Shown here: positions 53,912-64,000 of the stretch, piece by piece | How the letters are laid out: each line of letters opens with the position of its first letter | Numbering within the stretch: position 1 is the stretch's first letter | NCBI GenBank assembly: GCA_029204225.1 | Contig: CM055092.1 | Location: forward strand, 24,903,147-24,967,146 | Reading direction: 5' to 3' | Length of the DNA: 64,000 nucleotides | Source: Diphasiastrum complanatum | Lineage: Eukaryota; Streptophyta; Lycopodiopsida; Lycopodiales; Lycopodiaceae | Position numbers and translations under genes: made by a program | The notes under the pieces: generated by a model | Told to the model about the DNA's origin: nothing | Databases searched by the model: none | Seen by the model: the letters and a program-made list of their open reading frames with translations, nothing else

Positions 53912-56038
53912 AATACCTCTTACAAGATCATTGCCAAGGCCATGACCCGCCCTCTATTTTATCGGTTGAGCAATTCGGTTTTGTCAAGGGCCGCAATATT
54001 ATGGACTCCCTCTTAAATGTTTGGTCCTTTGCTGACTCCTTGCTTGCCTCTCATACCCCCTCTCTGATTCTTCGACTTGACCTTGATAAGGCGTTCGGTC
54101 GCATTGGTTGGGACTTTATCCTTGCCAGCTGCAGTGCCCTAGGTTTTCCTCCCTCCTTTTCTACTTTTGTCCATGCCCTTTGTTCCTCTACTTCTTCTAC
54201 CTTTGTCTTTAATGGTTCACGTTCTTCTGTCTTCTTTCCTAAGTGCGGAATTCATTAGGGTTGTCCCCTCTCTCCCCTGCTCTTTGCCATTGCGACTGAA
54301 CCTCTTTCCTGTGCTTTTCGACATGCTGCTTCCATCCATTCTATTGCCCCAATTCAGTCATCAATTGTTTGTTGACGATGTCACCTTGCTCAGTCTCCTT
54401 TTTGGGCCACATATTGTCCAGCTCCTCTAGATTTTTGCTAAGTTTTGTTATTGCTCTTCCTCCCATCTTAATAAGGAAAAATAGGAGTTACATGTTCTTG
54501 CTACTGACACCCCTACCTGGATCTTTTGATTAGGCATTTTTGTTGTGCCACATAGTGTGGTTACTCGTCTTCTAGGTTCGCCTTTTGGTGTTAGTCTCAC
54601 TCCTCGTCAACGCACTGACTGGTTCCTTCCCTCATTTGTCCATAAGCTTTCCATTTGGGATCCTCAGTTTCTTTCTTTCCCTGCCACGGTTCTCATTGAT
54701 AGACACATTATGGCTGCTTATCATATCTCCTTCTCTTCCATCTTCTCGGCTTCTGCCTCTCTTCATTCTTCTCTAGCTAGTCTCATTACACGCTTCCTTT
54801 GGATGGGGAAATGACCTCTTCTCTCCTGGTCTGTTTGTTCGGCCCCCACCCGTGAGGGTGGCCTAGGTATCCATGATCCACGTATCAAGAATACCTCTTT
54901 GATCCTTCGTCGTTTGTCATCTTTGGTGCTTCCTTCTCATCATTGGCATTTCCTCCTCCTCCAATACATATCTACTTCTGCTGTCGCCCCTTTTCTCCTC
55001 GAGCCTTCTCTCTCTTTTCGCTCTCTCCTTTCTTTTGGGGGATCTTTTAAATTCAAAGGCCCTTTTATTCTCCAAAATCTGGCCTCAGCTTTCCTGGACT
55101 TCAGGCATATTCTCTCATGGACTGACCCTTCTGTTTCCATCCAATGAGCCCATTTGGACCTCCTGCTTCTCCTTTCCTCTTTACTTGCTATCCTTGTCTT
55201 TCTCTTTCCCTCGCCTGCAAAGGCCGCCTCTCTGTTCACCAATTTTCCAGGTGCTGATCCATGACCTTCTTCCTTCTCAACCTCTTTCCTCGTCGGAGCA
55301 CTCGCTTCTCCAATTGGCTTATGTTTCCACCCTTGGTCTTTCATTAGCCCCTCCTTCTGCAGGCATTGAGGGGTGGCTCTCTGTCCTTTCTTCTTCCGTT
55401 TCCCTACACTCTTCCCTGATTTTTTCAATATTGTCTGGTCTCATTTTGACTCTCCTGACTCCTGGCGTTCCCCTTCCTCTTCCTTTCCCATCGCTAAGCT
55501 ACGTTACTTGGCTTATCGCATACTCACTAACTCCTTGTTTCTTCGTGCTAAGTGGACCTTCCTTTCTAACCGTCTGTCCTCTTTGTCAGTTGGAGGAAGA
55601 AACTGTTCGGCACCTATTCTATCATTGTCATCAAGACTTGTGGTCTAAAGTTCGTTGTATTCTTAACCGTTGGTGTACTATGCCTCCTCTTACAGTTGAC
55701 ATTATAACTGTTGGAGGTCCACCTGTGATACATTGTTCTTCACTTCCTTTCTGGCATCTTTGCAGACTTTCTGTTTTGTGAATGATCTGGCTGACACGCA
55801 ACAAGCAGGTTTTTGACGGCTCTACTTCTCCACTACTGGCTACTACTTGTCGCGGCTTGCTATTTATTTTTCTACAGTTGTTTAGTAAGTTATGGACAGC
55901 CTCCTTGCGTGGTGTGCTATAGTCCTTTTTTTTAGAGCTACTTGTTGTGATGGCTTTTGATACCATGTACAACGTCATTTTGCTTGTACATTTGTCAAAA
56001 TCTAATAGTATACTTAATCTTTGCAAAAATATATATAT
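53912..56038 (+). mobile_element. 5'-truncated LINE (non-LTR retrotransposon)
   Basis: Starts inside the reverse transcriptase gene and ends in an AT-rich tail (AAAAATATATATAT), flanked by an 11-bp direct repeat. 5' truncation, an A/T-rich 3' end and a longer variable target duplication are hallmarks of target-primed reverse transcription. Confidence 0.9.
53918..55900 (+). pseudogene. LINE reverse transcriptase and zf-RVT fragment
   Basis: YKIIAKAMTRPL (53,930-53,966), then in another frame QFGFVKGRNIMDSLLNVWSF, LILRLDLDKAFGRIGWDF and GIHQGCPLSPLLFAIA. The catalytic motif reads FVDD (HQLFVDDVTLLSLL, near 54,370) in place of Y-A-D-D, a tolerated variant. The C-terminal zinc-binding region reads CPLCQLEEETVRHLFYHC (near 55,590) followed by WLTRNKQVFDG. 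At least four frame changes and several stops. The endonuclease domain is lost with the 5' end. Minus frames at 54,940-55,428 and 55,631-56,026 are antisense. Confidence 0.9.
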
Positions 56039-56049
56039 ATATCAATCAA
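56039..56049 (+). repeat. LINE target-site duplication (right)
   Basis: ATATCAATCAA, matching 53,901-53,911; the first bases overlap the TA-rich tail. Confidence 0.8.
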
Positions 56050-57589
56050 GAATGTTATCATAAAGTCTGAAATAATCTTCTTCATGATAGTCTAAGACAA
56101 ATGACACAAATGATAAGATTGTTGCATGGAGTGGGAAGCGAGTCTTTGGAAAGGGAGTTTATCCAGAGACGAGTGTGCCTCACAGCTAAAGTTGATTATC
56201 TATCGAATCTCTCCTGTCCTGAAAAGTTTGGGATTTGCTTATCATATTATACCTCAATTGGCATATTTCAATGGTAACAAACTGATTTGCCTATGTTTTT
56301 CTCTGCCAAAGCTCTCACAATATATATTTTGAGGTGTATGTCAACTTTGTGCTGTTGATGATGGAAATTTATTCATGTGAAAATACTCGTTCAAGATTTT
56401 CCATTGTGGCAGACAGATATATCAAAGATCTTTTGATATCAGATAATTTATCTCTTTAGTCGATACTGTATGAAAGTTTGACTCAAGGTTGCTTTCTTCC
56501 TTCAATTTAACTTTATTGGCTTCAAAAATGGTACATTTACCCTTCAAACTTCAAGGGATATTTCCTTCTTGAAATCTAAATAGTACTTTTTAAATTGTGA
56601 AACTAACTCTCTTGGAGACTTCAATATCAATATGCTTCATCTTACGACGACATTCATGCAAACACATGGTTTTTAACAAACTATCACTACACCAACAACA
56701 TTGTATGGAAGCCAGTTAGATCATATATTGACAAATGCACACAACTCTAAAAGTCAATTAGATTATATATGGACAAATGCACATGTACACAACTCGAAAA
56801 GCTTTTACGGAGCCACGCATTGTTATTGGAGTGACCAGTCAACAATTTATTATTACCTATGCAGTGACCCAAATATCATGTAAGCCTCCTTCATTGGGTT
56901 TCTATTGCTGGAAGTATTGTTGCTTCTTATGAAACTCAACATAAAGAGTAGCATTACTGTCATCGCATTCCTGGAAAGAACTAGGACAACTTGCAACTAC
57001 TCTACTGGAGGACTTGCATCAAACAATAACTTTTTAACCACCTCCTAACATTCACACACCTCACATGCAATTTTTTGTACTGCGATGAGTTTTCCCATCT
57101 TTTGTTAATAAAAATAGACAATTGCTTTTCGTGTCACATTTACATCTACTCTAACGCACGTAAAATAAAATAAAATACCAACTCAGGCAAGGCCAAGTGG
57201 CTTGCCACACTCGCTTGTTTAACTTGGTAAAATTGACTCTTTTGCTTGGGCGTATCCTCTAACCAGATCATCTAACCATATCCTCTAACCAGGATCCATC
57301 TAACCAGGATCCATTTGTCTAATGTACATCTGTCCAAAAGTACATCCATCCAAAGTACATCTATCTAAAACAAGTACATTATTTTAGGTCTCCAACTGTC
57401 ATCGAGCAACAATAAAACATAATATATTGGATAGCGAACTGAAGATGATCCAATAGTTTCACGTGCATTTTATCTACGTTTACAGAAAACATTGTCATTA
57501 TATAAAAGACCAATTCTTCGACAAACCATAAAATACTTTCGTCTATCTTGACATCAACTTCCACAGTTATCCACTAATATGGCTATTGT
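56050..57589. other. Spacer with two short tandem duplications
   Basis: A unit of about 45 bases is doubled at 56,705-56,800 (AGATCATATATTGACAAATG and AGATTATATATGGACAAATG). Near 57,250-57,380 a CTAACCAGGATCCATCTAAC segment and GTACATC segments recur several times. No gene is supported. Confidence 0.45.
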
Positions 57590-58577
57590 ATGCACGCAAA
57601 TAAAAACCAGCTTGAAGCTGCTGCAGATGCTTCACTACTGCCGGCATAGCCTTCAGCGGCATCCTCAGCACTATGATCGAACACTTTAAGATGGAGCAGG
57701 TGCTGTGGTGCCAGCACGGGGATAGGTATATCCAAGCGAGTGTTGTGGAGTTTGTTCTTGCTGATAGTTGTATCCGTCAGGCTTATTATAATCCACAGAT
57801 ATATGTTGCTGATATTAATACGGATAGCCAGAGGCGTTAAGTGGAGGACTGCTAACAAAAGTAGTCGCTGGTGGTGGGATGTGCACTCAGAGTGGCGAAG
57901 CAGCGTACGCAGCATAACATGGTTATAACGAGTAACCACGAGCATATGGTGCAGGATTCAATAAGTGGAAAGACAGCATACTGAGATGGCGGGTTGAACG
58001 GATGAGTTTGAAGTGGAGTATTACCTTCTCTGAGTTCATGCATGCTGTGATATGGAGGTAGTTCGCTACAGTACGGGGCTGTAATCTGTAACTGCGGCGC
58101 TGTTCGTCTTGCTTCAGAGCTATCTATTTCCCAAACAGGCGCTGCTGATGGTGACAAGAGGTATGAACTCGGCTGCAGCCCAAGAGAGAATATATCAAGC
58201 ACTCCCTGGCCGGTTTGGCCAGAGGGCATCTGTACAGAATAGGATAGAGCAGAAGCAAGTCCACCTAGAATATCTTTCAAGAACATGCTTACTATGCCAA
58301 TCAGATTGTCACGCAAAATGCCTTCGCATTTGTTGCATATCTTAGATGTGAGAAGCAGGTTGCCATACCGCAACTGCTTCTCATCCACCACAAACATAAA
58401 GCTTTGGTTTAGCTTCTGGTTGTGTGCTCCTCGATCGTCTACCGGGGTTGCATACTTGGTGGATGAATGAATCCATGCAACCACATATGGCTTTATCTGT
58501 CCTAACAAGGCAACTTTAATCAGATCATGTGCCGACAGAATATTCACATCCAGTACTCTTGTCAGCTCATCACCCAT
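57590..58577 (-). CDS. SRC2-like C2-domain protein, C-terminal part frameshifted
   Basis: The minus frame opens at ATG 58,577 (MGDELTRVLDVNILSAHDL) and is open for 241 codons. Residues about 6-115 form a C2 domain of the plant SRC2 (cold-regulated) type, which binds membranes: DVNILSAHDLIKV, ATPVDDRGAHNQKLNQSFMF, VVDEKQLRYGNLLL, IGIVSMFLKDILG. Then SYSVQMPSGQTGQGVLDIFS follows, also typical. The Pro/Tyr-rich C-terminus starts in frame (PYCSELPPYHSM) but shifts near 57,965. Continuing motifs lie in other frames (APYARGYS; GTTAPAPS; DHSAEDAAEGYAGSS) with stops. It is a single exon, like SRC2 genes. It is either a host gene with a damaged tail or a young pseudogene; the C2 part looks intact. Confidence 0.75.
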
Positions 58578-58984
58578 ATTATCTACTAACCAACAAACAC
58601 AGCAACAATTATCTCAGCACTGAGATATCACGTACTGCTTCAACCAAGTGAAGCAGAGGTTGGAAAGAAGAGACAGAAGACCTCTGAGCAGCAGCACGCT
58701 GCTGGCAACAACGAGGATTGTCCACCACGCCATCTCGAGGACTGCTAAGAAACTACCAAAAACATCAAAATTTACACGCAGCAAAAGCTGTAATGATTCA
58801 ACGAGAGAGTCGTTTCTGAGGGAAATGTGGGTTTTGCTTTATTTTGTTTGCGAGGTGATTGATAGTTGTGCGTAGATGGCAAACCGATAAGGACGTGGTA
58901 TCAAAAGCCGAAATTGGAAACTGTGATATGTTGTGCCAATAAGCCGCCACCAAATAAGATGTTTCTTGCATGGACCTGTCAAGT

Positions 58985-59005
58985 TGGATAACCTATATAA
59001 ACACC
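58985..59005 (-). promoter_or_regulatory. Candidate TATA box for the SRC2-like gene
   Basis: The minus strand reads GTGTTTATATAGGTT about 415 bases upstream of the ATG. It is plausible as a core promoter but not proven; the same site also reads TATATAAAC on the plus strand. Confidence 0.3.
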
Positions 59006-59089
59006 CTGGTGCATTTATTCATATGAAAAAGTAGTAGGTACATTGATGAAAAAGATATATACACCCGGAAGGGAAAGTTTAAACGAAAG

Positions 59090-59777
59090 TAAGCTCAAAC
59101 AAGAGCGAAGCTTGCAGTAAAGTTAAGATTAATCCAGATCTTGGCATTAAAAATAAAAGTGCACAAACTATGATGATGTCGGTGGGAGTCAACCAACTGA
59201 CTGCACGGATCAGAAAAGTGAAGAGGTGGTGAGTCGGCTGATGAAAGGAGATGAGATGTAGCAGACCCAGCCACCGTCGCCCGTTGCAGAATTGATAGGG
59301 CCTAAGCACGTTGCAGGGCAATGGAAAAACGTTGTTTGAAAGAAGCCACTAGAATAGAACCAGGAATACCTTGACGCTCTCCCGCCTGATGAGAACACAT
59401 GCGAAGAAAATCCTCAAAGCGTCGATGCAAGGTGCCATATGTCTAATTTGCCAGGGGAAGGAAAGCATCAGTGGGGTGCCTATTGGAGTAGTTTTTTTCC
59501 TTCTTGTGTACTGCCACGCCTGCTGCTTCTTCTGGTGTGAAGGCAGAGCGAGGCAATAGGTCACCAAGCGTGGGATTAGTAACAACAACATCTGCCAAAG
59601 TACAAAGCCCATCCCGAGAGAAGACAATGTCAACCCACCTGCGGGAAGAGTGAGACGCAGAAGAAGGAAGTACATGAGACAACTCTCTGAGGACATGGAG
59701 GAGGTGGATAGCAAGAGCATCAATAGGGTGACCACAAACACACCTGGAGAGACCCAAGACCAAAGGATGAGGTAGCC
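59090..59777 (-). pseudogene. Retroelement-type endonuclease-like frame, downstream part
   Basis: On the minus strand, starting at the target duplication: LPHPLVLGLSRCVCGHPIDA, then SRRWVDIVFSRDGLCTLADV and VVTNPTLGDLLPRSAF, then NRHPTDAFLPLAN. Another frame continues with FEDFLRMCSHQAG and SILQRATVAG. The C-x-C-G-H ... H-L-L block and the V-D-I-V-x-x-x-G-x-x-T-L-A-D-V-V block resemble a zinc-knuckle plus restriction-endonuclease-like domain at the C-terminus of some reverse transcriptase polyproteins. This is recalled similarity, not a search. The upstream part is at 63,866-64,000, separated by the LTR element. Confidence 0.5.
59773..59777 (+). repeat. Target-site duplication (left) of non-coding LTR element
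   Basis: TAGCC, matching 63,866-63,870. Confidence 0.8.
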
Positions 59778-60299
59778 TATAAGGGAAGCTCCCTAAGATC
59801 CTGCTTAGAAGACAAAACACAATGGAAAACACACTATGGAGCAACCACCCAACCAAGTAGAAGCAACCAATCAACTCTAGAAGCTTCACCCTCAAGCCAA
59901 GGAACAAGAAGCATGAATGTAGAGTAAAAACCCTGGCAATGAATCCATGATAACAATTAAGGAGAAGGGCAAGTTTGGATCTCTTATACACAGCCAAAAG
60001 CATCTTGGGCACATAGCCATGCATAGCCCTATGTTCCCTATACATAGATTCACCTAGAATAGAGTTCTATGGATGGACCAACTATTCATAGAATTGCTAT
60101 TGATAACCCTACACATGCATACACTGTCTCATACCTTGTCTAAACTCCATTTAGTGTGTTCTGGGCCTCACAAGGATATTAGTTACTTTCGGGTCACATC
60201 CCGTATGATGTGGCATAACTAACAACTTGATTTACTGGAGTGTCATGTATCCAAGACTAGGAGTATAATGAATCCTACTTACAGGTCATGGACATAACA
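59778..60299 (-). repeat. 3' LTR of non-coding element
   Basis: About 522 bp, roughly nine bases in ten identical to the partner LTR. It carries a GAGTATAATGAATCCTACTT stretch that is shorter in the other LTR. A minus open frame across it joins the flanking endonuclease-like frame at 59,778, giving a chimeric 200-codon frame. Confidence 0.85.
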
Positions 60300-60312
60300 T
60301 TCTTCCCTCCTT
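60300..60312 (-). promoter_or_regulatory. Polypurine tract of non-coding LTR element
   Basis: The minus strand reads AAGGAGGGAAGAA directly before TGTTATG. Confidence 0.75.
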
Positions 60313-63300
60313 AAACTGCTTGTATCCTTAGAAGCTCTCTAAACAGGAAAGAGTTACAGGAACAGCTCTTTTAACTTCAAATATCGACCTAGAAAATCAT
60401 TATCCTTAGTCTAACTTTCACATCAAACAAGTACTCAGAGATAATCCTACTTCCAAGTGATAATCTCTGTACTGGAGTACAACTCAGGTTTGAAAAAGTA
60501 CACTAAGCGATAAATTTTTCATCTGGGTTACATTCACCATAAATTAGTAACATCAACTTCATGTAAAGCATTTACATGAAACACTGGGTGAAATAACCTA
60601 ACTTAAGAGATTAAAGTTAAAGAAATAATTATAATTATAGTCTGAAATTATCCATAACTCTGACAGATAATTTATAAGCTTTCAAGTACAAATATCCTTA
60701 GAATCCAAATTCTAAGATATGATAATTCATTTATCTAGAATCTCTAGGCGAATCATTAAGATATAGAATGATTAAAACACAACCTTGAATATCCCAGATA
60801 CTCTTTTGAGTTAAATGCTTCTATTTCTAGCACCAAATACAAGAAAATAACATTCATTCATCTTAATAGACTTGTCTGTCTCCTACGATAACTGGAGATC
60901 CAATCAAATGAAGAATTGTACTCAAGCATCTATAGACCATAAACTGTAGTAGAATAACATCCATTAGAAAAATTAAATTCTCCACAAATAAAATACTTTC
61001 ATCTTTCCCATATCGCGAAAACACCATTGATCATCATATCTTTACAGTCATAGAATTTTCTTTCCAAAATTACTGATGTCTTATACCATCAACTTGTCCT
61101 TCCAGAAAACCCTTAACCGTCTTATCCGATATTCTAGAGATCCATTGATCATCTAGTTGTTCTACAATCACTATAGGAAATTATCTTTTGTTCCCAAACA
61201 CTGGAGAATCCTATTTATTTGGATGACTAGCATGCCTATCAGATGGATACCCATAATCCACATCTGATTATATGACTTAGATAGGAGAATTAACATGGCT
61301 CACTATTACACTCTGAATCTTTCTGGTTATTGACAAGCGAAACTCTATTGATGCATCAAATTTAGGACAAGCTTTTGACACTAACAGATCCAGTGTAATC
61401 CACGTATCAAATTCCACTTCTAATCTCACAATTGACATGCAAAACTACGGATAACTCAATGGTTACAAAGATATCAGTTACGAATTCAACTGAATTCTAA
61501 CCAGAAAATTAAATACCAATATCAAGCAATTTCTTTCTGGGATTTACACAAAATCCTAACTGCGAAATACATTTCCAGATCACACTTACTACCTCTGATG
61601 TCCACTCTTCTTCCCTCCTTAGAATTTTCAGTTCCCTGAAAATCTATTTCAGCTAAGGTACCAAGAAGACGTAATGACATTAGTAAATGTTTAAAAATTA
61701 ATTAATGTAGGAAAAAGTCTGAAACAATTTCATTTTTGTCCTATACCTAGGCTGAATATCTGATATATCAAAAATCATTTACTAGTATGTGAAACCGTAC
61801 TAGTCTGATCTTTTGAATATAATTCAGCATAGGATTTTACTGGAAATGAAATCCGTTATGTAATTCCTATATTACAAATAACCAAACAAGTTGGACTGTT
61901 CTTCCTTTCCAACTCCAAAAGTTAAAAGAAACATAGTAAAAACTGTCGGCAATTCATTACGGTTCCTTTTGTCAATTTTAACTTATCTATTACCGGGAAA
62001 TAATTTAGACTTAGTGAAAACACTGTGATCAATTTTGACTGATAAACTCAGTTTAATCAATTTACTAATCTAAACTAATTCCATAGATAACGAAAAAAAT
62101 GACCAAAATTTAGATTTTTTCAAAAAACTCAGTTTTTATTTATTTTACGTAATTCGAAAATTCTGACGAAAATACTGCTAGTACAAAAAGACAATCGAAG
62201 TCAAAAAAATTGAAACACTATCGGATTCCTAATGTTAATAACCCAATGTCAACCTGGCATGCAAAGCACACTACATCAGTCATAACGTCATTACAGAATT
62301 TTTTACGTAAACTTCGGTTTTAGAGAATTTGTCAGCCATTAACACTGATTTGTGACCCAACTGTCAGAGCACATGCGTATGGCCACTCAAATCGATTGTA
62401 AATCCCTCATGCATGTCAGAATCACTCTGAGAATTAGCATGCAACTAGTCCATGCAAACATAGTACTACAAATCAGAGAAATGATTGGCATGCATGAGGG
62501 ATTGTGCATAAGCCACCGGCCATCAATTCATAGATCTAATAGCTTGCTGGGAAGGTAAAAAGGAATACTAATCATGCTATAATTTATTCCAGAATGATCT
62601 CCTTATGGATTTAAAGAGATCCATCCCCCAAAAATCACCAAAAATGGTCATTTTTTAAACTTTTTTGACTTCCTACAAGTTCAATTGCTGGAATTCTTGG
62701 CTCTAACTTCAGGGAAAGTTTCAAAAGACTTTGGTCCACCTTTTTAAAAGCTCTACATGGTGTTTTACAGCCACCTACTATCCAACTTTATAAGAAAACA
62801 AACAAAAATGATGATTTTTGTCTATTTCCCTATTTTTCTCTCACTATAAAGTGAAAATTCATGACATACAGCTGTTTCTCTAACACATGCAAACCAATTT
62901 ACAGAATTACAGCCATCTAATTGATCTAATCTTGCTGGACTTTGGTTCTTACTACCTATTTTGTGCCAAAAAGCATGAAAAAGCAAGCAATTTGACCAAA
63001 ACATAGCCTAGAATTATAAATCATTGGAGAGAACCAGCATGCAATATTAATTTCATCATTAATAAACCCTAAAACGAAAGCACACTTGCTGGAAAATTCA
63101 GATCTATCAAAGATTTGATCTACACAAGAAAAAACTCCAAAAAAAACATCAGAAATTGGCGTTCAAGGACAATTCTCCATAAAACCACAAAGAATTTCAA
63201 GAGAAATGGATCTTAGCAACATGCAAATTGAAACTGGGATAGTACACCCACTTGCAACCTTGCTATCCACCTTGGAAGAGAATTTGCATGGATCCAATCC

Positions 63301-63362
63301 AAAATTTCGATGAAAGGTAGCCCTTCTCTATGTTCTCCAATCTTCGTAAGCCTTGCTCTGAT
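60313..63362. other. Interior of the non-coding LTR element
   Basis: AT-rich, with stops in all frames. The longest frames (62,352-62,558 on plus; 62,822-63,004 on minus) have no recognisable content. No nested insertion or inverted repeat was noticed. Confidence 0.7.
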
Positions 63363-63865
63363 GGAAGCTCCCTAAGATCCTGCTTACAAGACAAAACACG
63401 ATGGAAAACACACTATGGAGCAACCACCCAACCAAGTACAAGCAACCAGTCAATTCTAGAAGCTTCACCCCCAAGCCAAGGAATAAGAAGCATGAATGTA
63501 AAGTGAAGACCCTGGCAATAAATCCATGATAACAATTAAAGAGTAGGGCGAGTTTGGATCTCTTATATAGAGCCAAAAGCATCTTGGGCACATAGTCATG
63601 CATAGCCCTATGTTCCCTATAAATAGATTCACCTAGAACAGAGGTCCTATGCATGGATCAACTATTCATAGAATTGCTATTGATAACTCTACACATGCAT
63701 ACATTATCTCATACCTTGTCTAAACTCCATTTAGTGTGTTTTGGGCTTCAGAAAGATATAGTTACTTTCGGGTCACATCTAGTATGACGTGGCATAACTA
63801 ACAACTTGATTTACTAGAGTACCGTGTATCCAAGACTAGGAGACTTACAGGTCATGAACATAACA
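63363..63865 (-). repeat. 5' LTR of non-coding element
   Basis: About 503 bp. Next to it the minus strand reads GAGCTTCC then ATCAGAGCAAGG. Comparison with the 3' LTR end (GAGCTTCCCTTATA) suggests that about ten bases, covering the LTR end and the first T-G-G-T of the primer site, were lost. Confidence 0.85.
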
Positions 63866-64000
63866 TAGCCCCAAGCAAAGACGAAGAGCAATGGTGAAGA
63901 TGGCCGAAGACAACCGAAAGGAAGGAATAATAGGCCGAGTTGACAGCCAAGCCACCGCACCAGGACCCACACAAGAAAGAAGCGGAGCTCGATGCAACGC
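63866..64000 (-). pseudogene. Retroelement-type endonuclease-like frame, upstream part
   Basis: On the minus strand an open frame from the window edge reads LLSCVGPGAVAWLSTRPIIP, then FRLSSAIFTIALRLCLGL. It continues in phase with LPHPLVLGLS at 59,777 once the LTR element and one target copy are removed. The gene extends beyond the window. Confidence 0.5.

Larger units (their letters stand above)
59778..63865 (-). mobile_element. Non-autonomous LTR retrotransposon without coding capacity (4.1 kb)
   Basis: Direct repeats 59,778-60,299 and 63,363-63,865 flank about 3.06 kb. TAGCC lies on both outer sides. In the minus orientation each LTR starts TGTTATGT, and a purine tract AAGGAGGGAAGAA directly precedes the 3' LTR. 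A remnant of an initiator Met-tRNA primer site (ATCAGAGC) directly follows the 5' LTR. The interior has no frame above about 70 codons, and no gag or pol motif was seen. This fits a large retrotransposon derivative that depends on proteins from other elements. Confidence 0.85.

Noticed and set aside
54940-55428. 162-codon minus frame rich in Lys, Arg and Glu
   Set aside because: Antisense of the LINE coding strand, whose Ser/Phe/Leu-rich code gives such frames.
59443-60045. 200-codon continuous minus frame as one gene
   Set aside because: It crosses the 3' LTR boundary at 59,778. The N-terminal half is LTR sequence, also present at 63,363-63,865, so the frame is chimeric.
1-64000. CRISPR arrays, bacterial operons, rRNA or tRNA genes
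   Set aside because: Looked for and not seen. The only tRNA-related sequences are retroelement primer-binding sites.

Overview
This is a transposon-dominated stretch of a nuclear plant genome. Supporting this are Ty1/copia and Ty3/gypsy pol fragments, CACTA (En/Spm) TNP2-type transposase remnants, a LINE, intron-bearing AP2-domain gene copies, an SRC2-like C2-domain gene, AT-rich spacers and long (CT)n/(GT)n tracts. The species cannot be named from the sequence; the degree of decay and some retroelement families make a fern, lycophyte or gymnosperm plausible, but that is inference. No bacterial genes, rRNA, tRNA or CRISPR arrays were seen.

Layout. 0-4 kb: gypsy and copia gag fragments, a short-motif array (TATCCACG type) and dispersed repeats. 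4.2-8 kb: copy A of an AP2-gene repeat. 9.2-13.7 kb: a decayed CACTA transposase plus part of a second. 13.7-17.5 kb: an orphan 307-codon frame with one stop and an unclassified transposase, bounded by a large fold-back hairpin element at 17.5-18.6 kb. 19-24 kb: CACTA coiled-coil protein and TNP2/DUF4218 remnants. 24.5-27.0 kb: a structurally defined copia element (276-bp LTRs, PBS, PPT, 5-bp target duplication) that lacks gag, protease and integrase and sits inside a SET-like reading frame. 27.3-29.4 kb: diverged repeats and a possible solo LTR. 29.5-33.9 kb: an unknown frame, a second copia gag copy with a 350-bp tandem duplication, the motif array again, and a 549-bp tandem duplication. 34-38.9 and 43.7-47.9 kb: AP2 copies B and C in inverted orientation around a gypsy pol that holds a 649-bp solo-LTR-like insertion. 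48-52.4 kb: copia pieces, an LTR with an ~85-bp minisatellite, and a second copia pol. 53.9-56.0 kb: a 5'-truncated LINE with an 11-bp target duplication. 57.6-58.6 kb: the SRC2-like C2 gene, the best candidate for host coding sequence. 59.1-64 kb: a 4.1-kb LTR element with no coding capacity, inserted in a retroelement-type endonuclease-like frame.

How it fits together: most apparent open frames are pieces of nested transposons. In three places the pre-insertion target can be rebuilt by removing the insert and one copy of the target duplication, and each time the interrupted reading frame closes exactly (24.5/27.0 kb, 41.7/42.35 kb, 59.8/63.9 kb). The most unusual items are the three AP2-domain gene copies with conserved 31-nt exons, the twice-seen motif array, the ~320-bp-arm hairpin element, the SET-like frame split by copia, and the non-coding LTR element.
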